Source: Methanobacteriota archaeon
Lineage (GTDB): Archaea > Thermoplasmatota > E2 > DHVEG-1
DNA length: 14,563 nt
Reading direction: 5' to 3'
Assembly (NCBI GenBank): GCA_026394435.1
Contig: JAPKYG010000088.1
Location: 1 to 14,563 of the forward strand
The position numbers and the translations under genes were made by a program. The notes beneath the pieces are model-generated. The model saw only the letters and a list, made by a program, of their open reading frames with translations, did no database searches and was not told where the DNA came from. Every line of letters starts with the position of its first letter. The first letter of the stretch is position 1. This document shows, piece after piece, positions 1 to 6,758 of the stretch.

Positions 1-619
1 CATTTTTCGTCCCACCAAACGACAAGACATCCACACCGACCTTCCCGCATATCTCATTTAAATCGACCTTCAAAAACGCTGCAGCGTTACACAACCGGGC
101 ACCATCCATGTGAAGCAGCATGTCATTTGCATGAGCAAAATCAGCAAGTTTTTGTATCTCCTTTGGACGATACGCGGTCCCCCGCTCTGTCGCCTGCGTC
201 AGAGAGATAACATGTGGTTGAGCCATATGCGGATCACCAACACCTATGACATATGACTGGATCAGATCAACGGTGAGTTTCCCATCGTTCGTGGGAATGT
301 TCACCAGCTTGCATCCGATAAAATTCTCAGGGCCACAACATTCATGGACTGTCAGATGAGCACTTTCCGCACAAAAAATAGAATGAAACGAATCAGTGAC
401 ATTTTTTAATCCAAGGATATTCGCCGCGGTCCCATTATACACAAAAAACACTGTAGTCTGTTTTCCAAAAATCTTCTTCAATTGGTCAACAGCACGCTTG
501 GTATAGTCATCTAACCCGTATGCAATCGCATACCCTTCATTAACGTCTCTCAGAGATTTGAGAATATCAGGATGTACACCGGAATGATTATCACTTCCAA
601 AACCTGCAAACGATGACAT
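1..619 (-). CDS. ltaE: Low-specificity L-threonine aldolase, N-terminal part (runs off the left edge)
   Basis: A PLP-dependent fold-type I enzyme that cleaves L-threonine or L-allo-threonine to glycine and acetaldehyde in the cytosol. The 206 visible residues begin MSSFAGFGSDNHSGVHPDIL, matching the DN..GVHP opening of the family. The HMDGARLCNAA segment carries the Asp expected to pair with the PLP pyridine nitrogen. The frame leaves the window at SFGGTKN, whose Lys (codon 5-7, residue 205) is the expected Schiff-base lysine. The C-terminal small domain lies outside. The start at 619 is chosen because it gives the conserved N-terminus; the ATGs just upstream are out of frame. There is no Shine-Dalgarno, but an AT-rich box about 25 nt upstream suggests a leaderless or near-leaderless mRNA. 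The family assignment is clear; substrate preference cannot be read from sequence. Confidence 0.9.
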   Translation of the reverse strand, partial: MSSFAGFGSDNHSGVHPDILKSLRDVNEGYAIAYGLDDYTKRAVDQLKKIFGKQTTVFFVYNGTAANILGLKNVTDSFHSIFCAESAHLTVHECCGPENFIGCKLVNIPTNDGKLTVDLIQSYVIGVGDPHMAQPHVISLTQATERGTAYRPKEIQKLADFAHANDMLLHMDGARLCNAAAFLKVDLNEICGKVGVDVLSFGGTKN

Positions 620-640
620 ACATGCATCAAGCAGCAATTG

Positions 641-650
641 TTATAAAAAA
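641..650 (-). promoter_or_regulatory. TATA-like box of the threonine aldolase gene
   Basis: The minus strand reads TTTTTTATAA, centred about 26 nt from the ATG at 619. That distance matches the usual archaeal TATA-to-start spacing, so transcription would begin at or next to the start codon, which agrees with the absence of a ribosome binding site. Confidence 0.5.
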
Positions 651-727
651 TCTTCTACAGCAGAACTACAATGATTTATCGTCATAAAAACATCTGTTAC
701 TTATTTTATTGGAGTATTATGTTACTG

Positions 728-736
728 AAAAAAATT
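728..736 (-). terminator. Oligo-T stretch downstream of the SPFH gene
   Basis: On the minus strand a run of seven T lies about 60 nt after the SPFH stop codon, preceded by a small GGTG/CACC hairpin. Archaeal RNA polymerase terminates at oligo-T without needing a strong stem. The assignment rests on position and composition only. Confidence 0.35.
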
Positions 737-793
737 GATTAACAATACGTGTTCGAATGTGCGTACGAAGGTGTTTGATTCACCGTGCTTTTC

Positions 794-2755
794 TTAGTTT
801 GAAGACGACATTGAAGTATTGTCTTCAGACGCAGGGGAATTCTCAGGTTTTTCTGGTGCCTTGGATTTTTCTTCACTTTTCGTCTTTGATGCCTGTATTG
901 AGACCATTTGCGCAAGCCAGGTGTTGAACAGATTCCCGCTTGTTCCTTCACCAGTCACTAGGAAATCCGGGGTTATCCGTATTTTACCTTCTGAGACTTT
1001 TTCCATCAACTGGATTGCCGCAAGATTTCCTCTCCCGATTACCTCCGCCTGAGCGTTGTATGCCTTTGCGACTGCTTTTCCAACCATCTCCTTCTGATAC
1101 GACTCCCCGTCTGCCTTTGTCTTGGTTGCATCACGGATACCTTCTGCTTCTCGACGTGCCGATTGGGCTTTATCGGTCGCGATATCTATAGAAAGCTTTG
1201 CGGCTATCACTTCGGGCTGTTTATCAGCTCTGGCTTTCTTCTCCTGCACAGCGATCCGTTGCTCCTCAGCGTTCGCCTGCTGTTTATACTGTTCTTGTTG
1301 CTGGACCGCTATTTCTTTCTCTGTTTGGGTCCTGAGTAAATTCTGGTCAAGCGCGATATATGCAATGAGAAGGTTCTGAGCCTCAACGTGATATCTTTCA
1401 AATTCCTCACGCGCTTTCAACAACGCCTCATGTTGCAGCTTGGAACGCTCCTGGACAAACTCAATTGCTTTCTTCTCCCCAGCATTGTTTCGGAACGACG
1501 AATCGATCAGTGGGTGAACTATTTGTTCAATGAGGTTTGCCACTGAACCGAATCGAGCGATCACAAATGGTGCGTTCTGCGGTTCAATACGGATGATCAT
1601 TCGTACATCAACATCAAGTTGGAATCCGTCTTTTGAGGTCACTCGAAGCTGGCTGAACTTGAAGAACTCTTTGGCTTTTTCACTATCCACATCCTCACTG
1701 GTCGGTCTCTTTGCTGCCAGCCCCATCACAACATTCTTCATCGTCCCCTCGATGCGATGCTCTGCTCGAAGCTCAGCTCCAGCTGCCCAGTCAATGGTAA
1801 CCGCACTGGTCGGCACCGGATACATGGTGAACGCTAAGGGATTCAGGTTATACTTACCTGGGGCAATCGGGTTTTTCCAAATGCCACGTTGGTTCTTATC
1901 CGTTGTCAGAACAACCTCATCTCGTTCATGGATCGGCTGCTCAAACCCAGGTTCTCGTGGAACCTTCCCAGGGAGTCTCAATCGCTCTTCAGAACCAAGC
2001 TCCGCTCCGATGTTTGATCGTAGTACTGCGACATACCCTGGCGGGACTTCAGCGATATCAGAGATTTTTATATTAAAAAGAAGCGGGTTCACATAATATT
2101 CACCTGGTTGGAGCGTGTCAAGCTGGGGGCCTCGCGATCCCCCACTGTTAATGAACGCCTGCCCGTTTTGGAAGAAATTATGAATCGGTTTAGTTTCATC
2201 ATCGCTTGGTTTTGGGGCAATGATAAAGCCTGGTGGTAGGGGGATACCATCCTGTGCAACGACTACACCAATTTTCTCTTCATCAATTGCTATCGCTGGT
2301 TGTTTTGTAACATTGAACACTTTCAGGTTGATACGATATCTACCAGGCCGAAGGATCTCCACTTGTGGCCCTTTCTTCCCGCCGTTTTCAAGGAAGTTCT
2401 TCGCATCCTGATACGAGTTGCACTCCACTGCATCCGCAAGTAAACGTCCAACGGGAAGCGGATCACCATCAATGGATTCAACAATGCCAATTTCCCCTGG
2501 TTTGATCTCTACAACCGGTGCTTTCTCAATCTTCCAGGTGATCGGATTTCTCCAGAGTAATCGAGGCATTACGATATCTGCCTGGACACCGATTTCTCCT
2601 GCTCGTGAGATGATGCGCCCTTGTGGTAATTTTCTCCCAAACATTTTCTTGGTAAGTATCCCAACCTCGTCATCATGGATGAGTGCCAATCCCTTTACAA
2701 TGAAAATAAACAACAGGATTGCTACGAATATCAGCACAATTATTTCTTCTATCAT
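794..2755 (-). CDS. SPFH/band-7 (flotillin-like) membrane-anchored protein
   Basis: A 653-residue protein. Residues about 4-26 form one hydrophobic N-terminal anchor. Residues about 30-330 hold repeated beta modules with recurring cores: GPQVEILRPGRYRINLKVFN, GPQLDTLQPGEYYVNPLLFN and RGIWKNPIAPGKYNLNPLAF. An SPFH/band-7 domain follows (about 335-490, including FQLDVDVRMIIRIEP). An Ala/Glu/Lys/Gln-rich segment (about 490-580) should be a long coiled coil, as in flotillins. The last ~35 residues are Ser/Glu/Pro-rich and probably disordered. Family members oligomerise on membranes and organise lipid domains; the specific role is unknown. No NfeD-type partner lies next to it. A strong Shine-Dalgarno (GAGGAGG, about 2763-2769) is 7 nt from the ATG and supports this start. 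The family call is firm. Confidence 0.85.
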   Translation of the reverse strand: MIEEIIVLIFVAILLFIFIVKGLALIHDDEVGILTKKMFGRKLPQGRIISRAGEIGVQADIVMPRLLWRNPITWKIEKAPVVEIKPGEIGIVESIDGDPLPVGRLLADAVECNSYQDAKNFLENGGKKGPQVEILRPGRYRINLKVFNVTKQPAIAIDEEKIGVVVAQDGIPLPPGFIIAPKPSDDETKPIHNFFQNGQAFINSGGSRGPQLDTLQPGEYYVNPLLFNIKISDIAEVPPGYVAVLRSNIGAELGSEERLRLPGKVPREPGFEQPIHERDEVVLTTDKNQRGIWKNPIAPGKYNLNPLAFTMYPVPTSAVTIDWAAGAELRAEHRIEGTMKNVVMGLAAKRPTSEDVDSEKAKEFFKFSQLRVTSKDGFQLDVDVRMIIRIEPQNAPFVIARFGSVANLIEQIVHPLIDSSFRNNAGEKKAIEFVQERSKLQHEALLKAREEFERYHVEAQNLLIAYIALDQNLLRTQTEKEIAVQQQEQYKQQANAEEQRIAVQEKKARADKQPEVIAAKLSIDIATDKAQSARREAEGIRDATKTKADGESYQKEMVGKAVAKAYNAQAEVIGRGNLAAIQLMEKVSEGKIRITPDFLVTGEGTSGNLFNTWLAQMVSIQASKTKSEEKSKAPEKPENSPASEDNTSMSSSN

Positions 2756-2762
2756 GACAATG

Positions 2763-2770
2763 CCTCCTCA
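2763..2770 (-). promoter_or_regulatory. Shine-Dalgarno of the SPFH gene
   Basis: The minus strand reads TGAGGAGG, 7 nt ahead of the ATG at 2755. It is one of the strongest ribosome binding sites in the window and fixes the start. Confidence 0.7.
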
Positions 2771-2870
2771 CGTATTGTTACGTTATAGTTTCTTTTTCCT
2801 TTTATGCCTTTCTATTGACTTAAAAAAAGTTGAAAACAAGTGGGAAAATAGAGTTGTTACCATCATATCT

Positions 2871-2894
2871 AAAAATTAAAAAAAATAAAAAAAG
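2871..2894 (-). terminator. Oligo-T terminator of the zinc-ribbon gene
   Basis: The minus strand carries three close T runs (plus strand almost pure A with two single T interruptions) about 45-65 nt past the stop of the small zinc-ribbon gene. This is the type of sequence at which archaeal transcription ends. It lies between that gene and the SPFH gene, so the two are probably separate transcripts. Confidence 0.5.
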
Positions 2895-2936
2895 ATTTTG
2901 TAAAATAAATGAACCTAAGAATTTTTCATTCTTTTA

Positions 2937-3107
2937 CTAAAATCTCTTTGGTCTGTGTTTTTGATAGCAGTCCCTACAGTACACAGGTTTTGAACCATCC
3001 GGTTTAAAAGGAACTTCACATTCTTTCCCACAATCTGCACAGGTCGCCTTGTGCATTTCTCGTGGTGCGCCCCCAAAACGACTACCGCCACTACTTTCTC
3101 TATACAT
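2937..3107 (-). CDS. CxxC-x17-CxxC zinc-ribbon miniprotein
   Basis: A 56-residue protein translated here from the minus strand. It starts MYRESSGGSRFGGAPREM and then carries CADCGKECEVPFKPDGSKP, followed by VYCRDCYQKHRPKRF. Cys23, Cys26, Cys44 and Cys47 form CxxC-x17-CxxC, the pattern of a known archaeal/bacterial zinc-ribbon family of unknown function. Gly/Ser/Arg residues at the N-terminus and the basic tail fit a small nucleic-acid-binding or accessory role, but that is inference. A 67-codon open frame over the same DNA (2915-3118) is longer but lacks this pattern, so the shorter frame is preferred. A TTTTAAATAC box lies about 45 nt upstream. A weak AAGGA precedes the ATG. Confidence 0.85.
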   Translation of the reverse strand: MYRESSGGSRFGGAPREMHKATCADCGKECEVPFKPDGSKPVYCRDCYQKHRPKRF

Positions 3108-3147
3108 TTTTTATACATCCTTTTTTTAGGCTTGTATTATACATTCA

Positions 3148-3157
3148 GTATTTAAAA
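3148..3157 (-). promoter_or_regulatory. TATA-like box of the zinc-ribbon gene
   Basis: The minus strand reads TTTTAAATAC, close to the archaeal TTTAWATA consensus. It predicts a transcription start near 3126 and a leader of about 20 nt before the ATG at 3107. Confidence 0.5.
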
Positions 3158-3248
3158 TTATACATTGATTAATCTGAAGAGAACTTATGATTGGAAACAG
3201 GCTGCAGTGAAATATTAAAATAAACCAAAATGATTTTTCGATGATAAG

Positions 3249-3319
3249 CAGCCCTGAGCGGGGTCGAACCGCTGACGCTGGCTCCAAAGGCCGGCATGTT
3301 ACCGCTACACCACAGGGCC
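3249..3319 (-). tRNA. tRNA-Gln(UUG)
   Basis: 71 nt fold into a cloverleaf. The acceptor GGCCCTG pairs with CAGGGCT, with a G1-U72 wobble. The D arm is GTGT/ACAT, the anticodon loop CTTTGGA gives anticodon UUG (reads CAA), and the T arm is AGCGG-TTCGACC-CCGCT. The discriminator base is G73 and no CCA is encoded. The anticodon stem has one C28-A42 mismatch. U35, G36 and G73 are bases that E. coli GlnRS is known to use as identity elements. It lies 67 nt downstream of glnS on the same strand and has its own AT-rich box. Confidence 0.92.
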
Positions 3320-3342
3320 ATGTGTTCATACTGGGAATCTTT

Positions 3343-3355
3343 TATTTTATTTAAG
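3343..3355 (-). promoter_or_regulatory. TATA-like box of tRNA-Gln(UUG)
   Basis: In the 67 nt between the glnS stop and this tRNA the minus strand reads CTTAAATAAAATAAA. Its centre is about 30 nt ahead of the tRNA 5' end, so the tRNA can be transcribed independently of glnS. Confidence 0.5.
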
Positions 3356-3386
3356 AGTATGCTTTGTACACGTTGGGGCTACATCT

Positions 3387-5072
3387 TTATTTCTTCTGCG
3401 CTGTTTTCTGGATTTTCGCCCAGGCGTCACGCAGTTCAACAGTTCTGTTCAGAACAAGCTTGTTCTGAGTTGCCTCTGGATCAACGCAGAAGTACCCCAG
3501 GCGTTCAAATTGAAATCGATCAAACGGCTTAAGGGTACTCACCGCAGGTTCTACTCTGCATTCATGAAGGACGTCGAGAGAATGAGGGTTGAGAAATTCT
3601 TTGAAATCCGCTTCTTTCTGCCCAGCAGGGTCAACAACAGTAAAAAGCCTGTCGTACAATCGTACCTCGGCAGAGATGGCATGCGGATCTGACACCCAGT
3701 GAATCGTTGATTTCACTTTTCTCCCATCGGGGGCATATCCGCCTTTGGTGGCGGGATCATAGGTACAATACAGCTCAACTATTTTCCCATCTTTTTTCAC
3801 AACCTTGCTGCATTTAATGAAATAAGCGTATCTGAGTCGTACCTCACGATCTGGTGCAAGCCGGTAGAAATCCTTTGGTGGGTTTTCCATGAAATCATCC
3901 TGTTCAATAAAAAGAGTCTTGGAAAACGGTATCCGACGTTTCCCGAGCGCAGGGTCTTCAGGGTTGTTGACCGCTTCAAGCTCCTCCTTTTGATGATCCG
4001 GGTAGTTCTCAAGCACTACTTTGAGTGGACGCAGAACCCCCATAAATCGTGCGGAGGTTTTATTCAGGTCGTCTCGGACATTATGCTCAAGGAATTCAAA
4101 ATCAACCATGCTGTTGACTTTCGCAACACCAATACGTTTACAGAAATTCCGGATCGAAGATGGTGAGTACCCGCGACGACGCATCCCGCTAATGGTTGGT
4201 AACCTGGGATCATCCCAACCAGCAACATACTTCCCTTCGACCAACTGAAGGAGCAAGCGTTTACTCATGACCGTATAGCTGAGGTTCAAGCGGGCGAACT
4301 CAATTTGCTGCGGATGATATACCGCAAGTGCATCAAGGAACCAATCATACAGCGGCCGATGGTTCTCAAACTCAAGGGTACAAATGGAATGGGTGATGCC
4401 TTCAACGGAGTCTTCCAGGCCATGCGCCCAGTCGTACATCGGGTAGATGCACCAGGTATCACCGGTACGATGATGGTTCGCATGCAAGATCCTGTACATC
4501 ACCGGGTCACGCATGTTCAGATTTGGATGCGCCATGTCAATCTTGGCGCGCAGGACTTTTTGGCCATTAGGAAATTCACCTGCTTTCATCCGCTGTAACA
4601 GATCTAGATTCTCCTCAACAGATCGATCACGATACGGGCTGTTTCTCCCTGGTTTGGTAAGAGTCCCTCTGTATTCCGTGATTTTATCGGCAGTAAAATC
4701 ATCCACGTATGCTTTCCCTGCTTTGACTAATTGTACTGCATACTCGTACATCTTTTCAAAATAATCTGAGGCAAAGAACAATCGGTTCTCCCAGTCAAAA
4801 CCAAGCCATTTCACATTCTCTATGATTGACTGAACGTATTCCTCTTCTTCTTTGGTAGGATTCGTATCATCGAACCGAAGGTTGCAGAGGCCTTGGTAGT
4901 CTTCTGCGATCCCGAAGTTTAGACAGATTGATTTCGCATGACCGATGTGCAGGTACCCGTTTGGTTCTGGGGGAAACCTGGTATGAACACGGTCTTTATA
5001 CTTCTTGGTTCTCACGTCTTCATCGATGATTTCTCGAATGAAATCCTTGGTGATAGGTTCTGTTGATTCCAT
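3387..5072 (-). CDS. glnS: Glutaminyl-tRNA synthetase
   Basis: Charges tRNA-Gln with glutamine directly in the cytosol. It is a class I synthetase of 561 residues, close to the E. coli enzyme in length. The N-terminal catalytic domain has HTRFPPEPNGYLHIGHAKS (HIGH at about 42-45), a stretch diagnostic of GlnRS rather than archaeal GluRS. TKPGRNSPYRDRSVEENL, WCIYPMYDWAHGLEDSVEGI and the KMSKS-type VMSKR (about 268-272) follow. The two-barrel anticodon-binding domain (about 340-550) includes RKVKSTIHWVS and ends NRTVELRDAWAK. An in-frame GTG at 5081 would add three residues, but it abuts AGGAG, so the ATG at 5072 is preferred. tRNA-Gln genes flank it on both sides. Archaea typically lack GlnRS and amidate Glu-tRNA-Gln by GatDE, so this gene is unusual and may be transferred; the enzyme identity itself is near certain. 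Confidence 0.96.
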   Translation of the reverse strand: MESTEPITKDFIREIIDEDVRTKKYKDRVHTRFPPEPNGYLHIGHAKSICLNFGIAEDYQGLCNLRFDDTNPTKEEEEYVQSIIENVKWLGFDWENRLFFASDYFEKMYEYAVQLVKAGKAYVDDFTADKITEYRGTLTKPGRNSPYRDRSVEENLDLLQRMKAGEFPNGQKVLRAKIDMAHPNLNMRDPVMYRILHANHHRTGDTWCIYPMYDWAHGLEDSVEGITHSICTLEFENHRPLYDWFLDALAVYHPQQIEFARLNLSYTVMSKRLLLQLVEGKYVAGWDDPRLPTISGMRRRGYSPSSIRNFCKRIGVAKVNSMVDFEFLEHNVRDDLNKTSARFMGVLRPLKVVLENYPDHQKEELEAVNNPEDPALGKRRIPFSKTLFIEQDDFMENPPKDFYRLAPDREVRLRYAYFIKCSKVVKKDGKIVELYCTYDPATKGGYAPDGRKVKSTIHWVSDPHAISAEVRLYDRLFTVVDPAGQKEADFKEFLNPHSLDVLHECRVEPAVSTLKPFDRFQFERLGYFCVDPEATQNKLVLNRTVELRDAWAKIQKTAQKK

Positions 5073-5075
5073 GTT

Positions 5076-5087
5076 CCTCACTCTCCT
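5076..5087 (-). promoter_or_regulatory. Ribosome binding site of glnS inside the 19-nt tRNA-glnS spacer
   Basis: The minus strand between the tRNA discriminator (5092) and the ATG (5072) contains AGGAG (5087-5083) and GAGG (5079-5076). Cleavage at the tRNA 3' end would leave a 19-nt leader still carrying both. AGGAG is 10 nt from the ATG but only 1 nt from the alternative GTG at 5081, which favours the ATG. Confidence 0.5.
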
Positions 5088-5091
5088 ATGA

Positions 5092-5163
5092 CAGCCCCGA
5101 CCAGATTCGAACTGGTGTCTAGAGATCCAGAGTCTCTTGTGCTAACCGCTGCACTACGGGGCC
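5092..5163 (-). tRNA. tRNA-Gln(CUG)
   Basis: 72 nt fold fully. The acceptor is GGCCCCG/CGGGGCT with a G1-U72 wobble, and the D arm is GTGC/GCAC. The anticodon stem AGAGA/TCTCT holds loop CTCTGGA, giving anticodon CUG (reads CAG). The T arm is ACCAG-TTCGAAT-CTGGT, the discriminator is G73 and no CCA is encoded. It shares the unusual G1-U72 pair and G73 with the UUG isoacceptor. A strong TATA-like box lies about 40 nt upstream, and only 19 nt separate it from the glnS start, with no room for another promoter, so tRNA and synthetase should be co-transcribed. Confidence 0.95.
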
Positions 5164-5200
5164 AATAGCCAGTTTTGTTGAGACCAGAAGAGAAAACGTT

Positions 5201-5210
5201 TCATATATAA
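5201..5210 (-). promoter_or_regulatory. TATA-like box for the tRNA-Gln(CUG)-glnS transcript
   Basis: The minus strand reads TTATATATGA, a good archaeal TATA match. It predicts a start near 5180, about 17 nt ahead of the tRNA 5' end. It is the only evident promoter for glnS. Confidence 0.6.
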
Positions 5211-5339
5211 CTTTTCATGCGGTCAACATTTCTGAATGATGAAACGATGAAATGTTTTTTTCTTTGTCTTCCTTTTTCTTTATCCATATACTCCTAAAAA
5301 AATGGTTTGAAAAAAGAAAAACAAGGGAATCAATCAGGA

Positions 5340-5897
5340 GACTTCCACGAGGAATATCATTACAGACGATTTCGCTACCAGTATTCCATTGCATCGCGTT
5401 TTTCCGGATTGGATAACAACGAACAACGCAAGAGATGACGTTACGTGATTCCTTGTAATCTGCTCCCATGGTATAGTAAAACCTACAGAAGGATATGCCA
5501 CAGAGGTAGGAGAGGGAACAGAAGACATAGCTATTTCTTAATCCAAGGAGGTATCTGAATGGGGAAGAGGTGAAGGAGCATGGAGAATATGTTTTGAGAG
5601 CGACAACTCATACGAACCAGTGTAACTGACTTGCACGTCTTTTATGATTGATCCAAAAGACACCAGAAATACTCGTATTATTTTGGGAAGTATAGTATTT
5701 CCTGGTTCTGCAAGTCATGCTGTCGCCTCGGGAAGTTCGATAAGGAGGCTTACCCCATGGTCCTTCACTAATGGTGCTGTTACTTTTACTGAATCGTGAA
5801 TTTCGAATGTTGTTTCGGTTGCGTGTGCATGGAGGAGCACACCTGCATTACTCATTACGAACAACCCTGTGATTATTCCGACAAGTTGGTACTTCAT
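5340..5897 (-). pseudogene. Decayed secreted protein resembling the prosequence of C25 (gingipain-like) peptidases
   Basis: A 60-codon open piece starts MKYQLVGIITGLFVMSNAG, a plausible signal peptide, and stops at TGA 5715-5717. Reading on in the same frame gives another ~58 sense codons (LAEPGNTILPKIIRVFLVSF, then GSIIKDVQVSY, then ELSLSKHILHAPSPLP) up to TAA 5538-5540. More sense sequence follows to about 5470, where the match moves to another frame (YTMGADYKESRN, then VISCVVRCYPIRKNAMQ). The pattern L-EPG-P-LP...F-FGT-IKDV...LSK-I-PAP-P, then YP...G.....RCYP.R.N, is what I know from C25 peptidase prosequences of euryarchaea. Two stops and a frameshift, with no catalytic domain, indicate decay. 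A ribosome binding site and an upstream AT-rich box remain. Confidence 0.55.
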
Positions 5898-5947
5898 CTC
5901 AACCCCTAAATAAAGGAATTTCTTCCAGTAATAATATGATGAATTCG

Positions 5948-5958
5948 ATATTTATTAA
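5948..5958 (-). promoter_or_regulatory. Remnant TATA-like box of the decayed secreted gene
   Basis: The minus strand carries TTTAATAAATATC, about 55 nt ahead of the ATG at 5897, followed by AGGGGTTGAG directly before the ATG as a ribosome binding site. Promoter and translation signals look better preserved than the reading frame. The rest of the 5898-6169 gap shows no gene that I can support. Confidence 0.35.
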
Positions 5959-6125
5959 ACTAATCGTGTAAAATTATACCAAACCGAAAAAATATTGAGA
6001 TAAAATGTTAACTTCGTACAAAAAAATACTTATTGTCGATTGCAAAGGTTCAAGGAAATTACGATATCGCAGCATTCTTCCTTGTAAAAAACCTCCTAGA
6101 GCTCTTTACCATATGGCAAAACACA

Positions 6126-6157
6126 TTTAAAAAAAATTTAGACAAAAAGAAAAAAGG
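6126..6157 (-). terminator. Oligo-T terminator of the inhibitor gene
   Basis: On the minus strand, starting about 12 nt after the stop at 6170, there are successive T runs (6, 5 and 8 T) separated by a few bases. This fits an archaeal oligo-T terminator. The lysine-rich plus-strand frame over this stretch is an artefact of the T runs. Confidence 0.55.
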
Positions 6158-6169
6158 GAGAGAAACTAG

Positions 6170-6601
6170 TTACGTGATTTCCAGGTGAACCACGAATTGC
6201 TGACAGGTATCCTTCTCACCAAACGGTCGTGTACATTCTAAATGAAGCGTGGTACTTCCTGTTTGTGTCGCAGTAAACACCCAGGTGTCTTTCCCAAAAT
6301 CACCGAGCATCCCTGAGCTGCCCCAATTGAACTGGTCGGTTTGGAACAGTAGCTTTTCATCGATACGTTTAACCGTCCAGACGTAGCCGCCATCACCATA
6401 ATCTTGTAACGTGAGATTCACTGTGTCTCCTTTCTTCACAGATACGGTTGTATCGTTCGCATCAGTGTTGATGTATACAGTCGATGGTGTTTGTTTGTTC
6501 ATGGGTTTTTCTGAGGTGAGGTTCACCCCGATTACGGTCCCTGCTGCTACCGCAACGATAGCCACTAGCCCTATGAGTATCAAGCTTTTTTTTGTTTTCA
6601 T
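6170..6601 (-). CDS. Chagasin-like (I42) cysteine-protease inhibitor, exported or membrane-tethered
   Basis: A 143-residue protein. Residues 1-26 (MKTKKSLILIGLVAIVAVAA onward) form a signal peptide or membrane anchor. A Thr/Asn-rich linker leads to a beta domain with the three inhibitor loops of family I42: GDGGYVW (69-75) in place of NPTTGYxW, a glycine loop GMLGDFGKDTWVFTA (about 97-111), and RPF (125-127) in place of RPW. Cys123 and Cys133 flank the RPF loop and could form a disulfide. Chagasins block C1 papain-type proteases by inserting these loops into the active-site cleft. A secreted C1 protease is encoded about 1.2 kb away, the obvious candidate target, but that pairing is inference. 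A TATA box gives an almost leaderless mRNA with no Shine-Dalgarno. Confidence 0.85.
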   Translation of the reverse strand: MKTKKSLILIGLVAIVAVAAGTVIGVNLTSEKPMNKQTPSTVYINTDANDTTVSVKKGDTVNLTLQDYGDGGYVWTVKRIDEKLLFQTDQFNWGSSGMLGDFGKDTWVFTATQTGSTTLHLECTRPFGEKDTCQQFVVHLEIT

Positions 6602-6632
6602 AGATTATCAAAGACGGTTATGGGTGCTGAGA

Positions 6633-6643
6633 ATATATATAAG
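6633..6643 (-). promoter_or_regulatory. TATA box of the I42 inhibitor gene
   Basis: The minus strand reads CTTATATATAT, a strong archaeal TATA match. It predicts transcription starting about 10 nt ahead of the ATG at 6601. Confidence 0.6.
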
Positions 6644-6758
6644 GTGAGAAAATGTTCGGGAAACACCAAACAATAGAACACCAAAATCAGGAAGAGATCT
6701 TCGGGGAGTAGATAGTTTTTTCAAAACGGTTATCCTCAATTTTTTTGGAGTATCCTTC

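Noticed and set aside
2915..3118. 67-codon minus-strand open frame
   Set aside because: It overlaps the zinc-ribbon gene in another frame, has no recognisable pattern, and its ATG is followed at 3107 by the start of the conserved CxxC-x17-CxxC frame.
3126..3329. 67-codon minus-strand open frame covering tRNA-Gln(UUG)
   Set aside because: It runs through the tRNA gene and its flanks; the tRNA explains the sequence.
5081..5081. GTG start for glnS at 5081
   Set aside because: The AGGAG would be only 1 nt from the GTG; the in-frame ATG three codons on has workable spacing and matches the usual N-terminus length.
5334..5528. Separate small minus-strand genes within 5215-5528
   Set aside because: They are fragments of the decayed C25-prosequence gene in two frames, not independent genes.
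6033..6188. 51-codon plus-strand frame from a TTG, protein-like at first sight (IAAFFLVKNLLELFTIWQ)
   Set aside because: Its lysine-rich second half is produced by the oligo-T terminator of the inhibitor gene on the other strand, it overlaps that gene's end, and it has no ribosome binding site or ATG.
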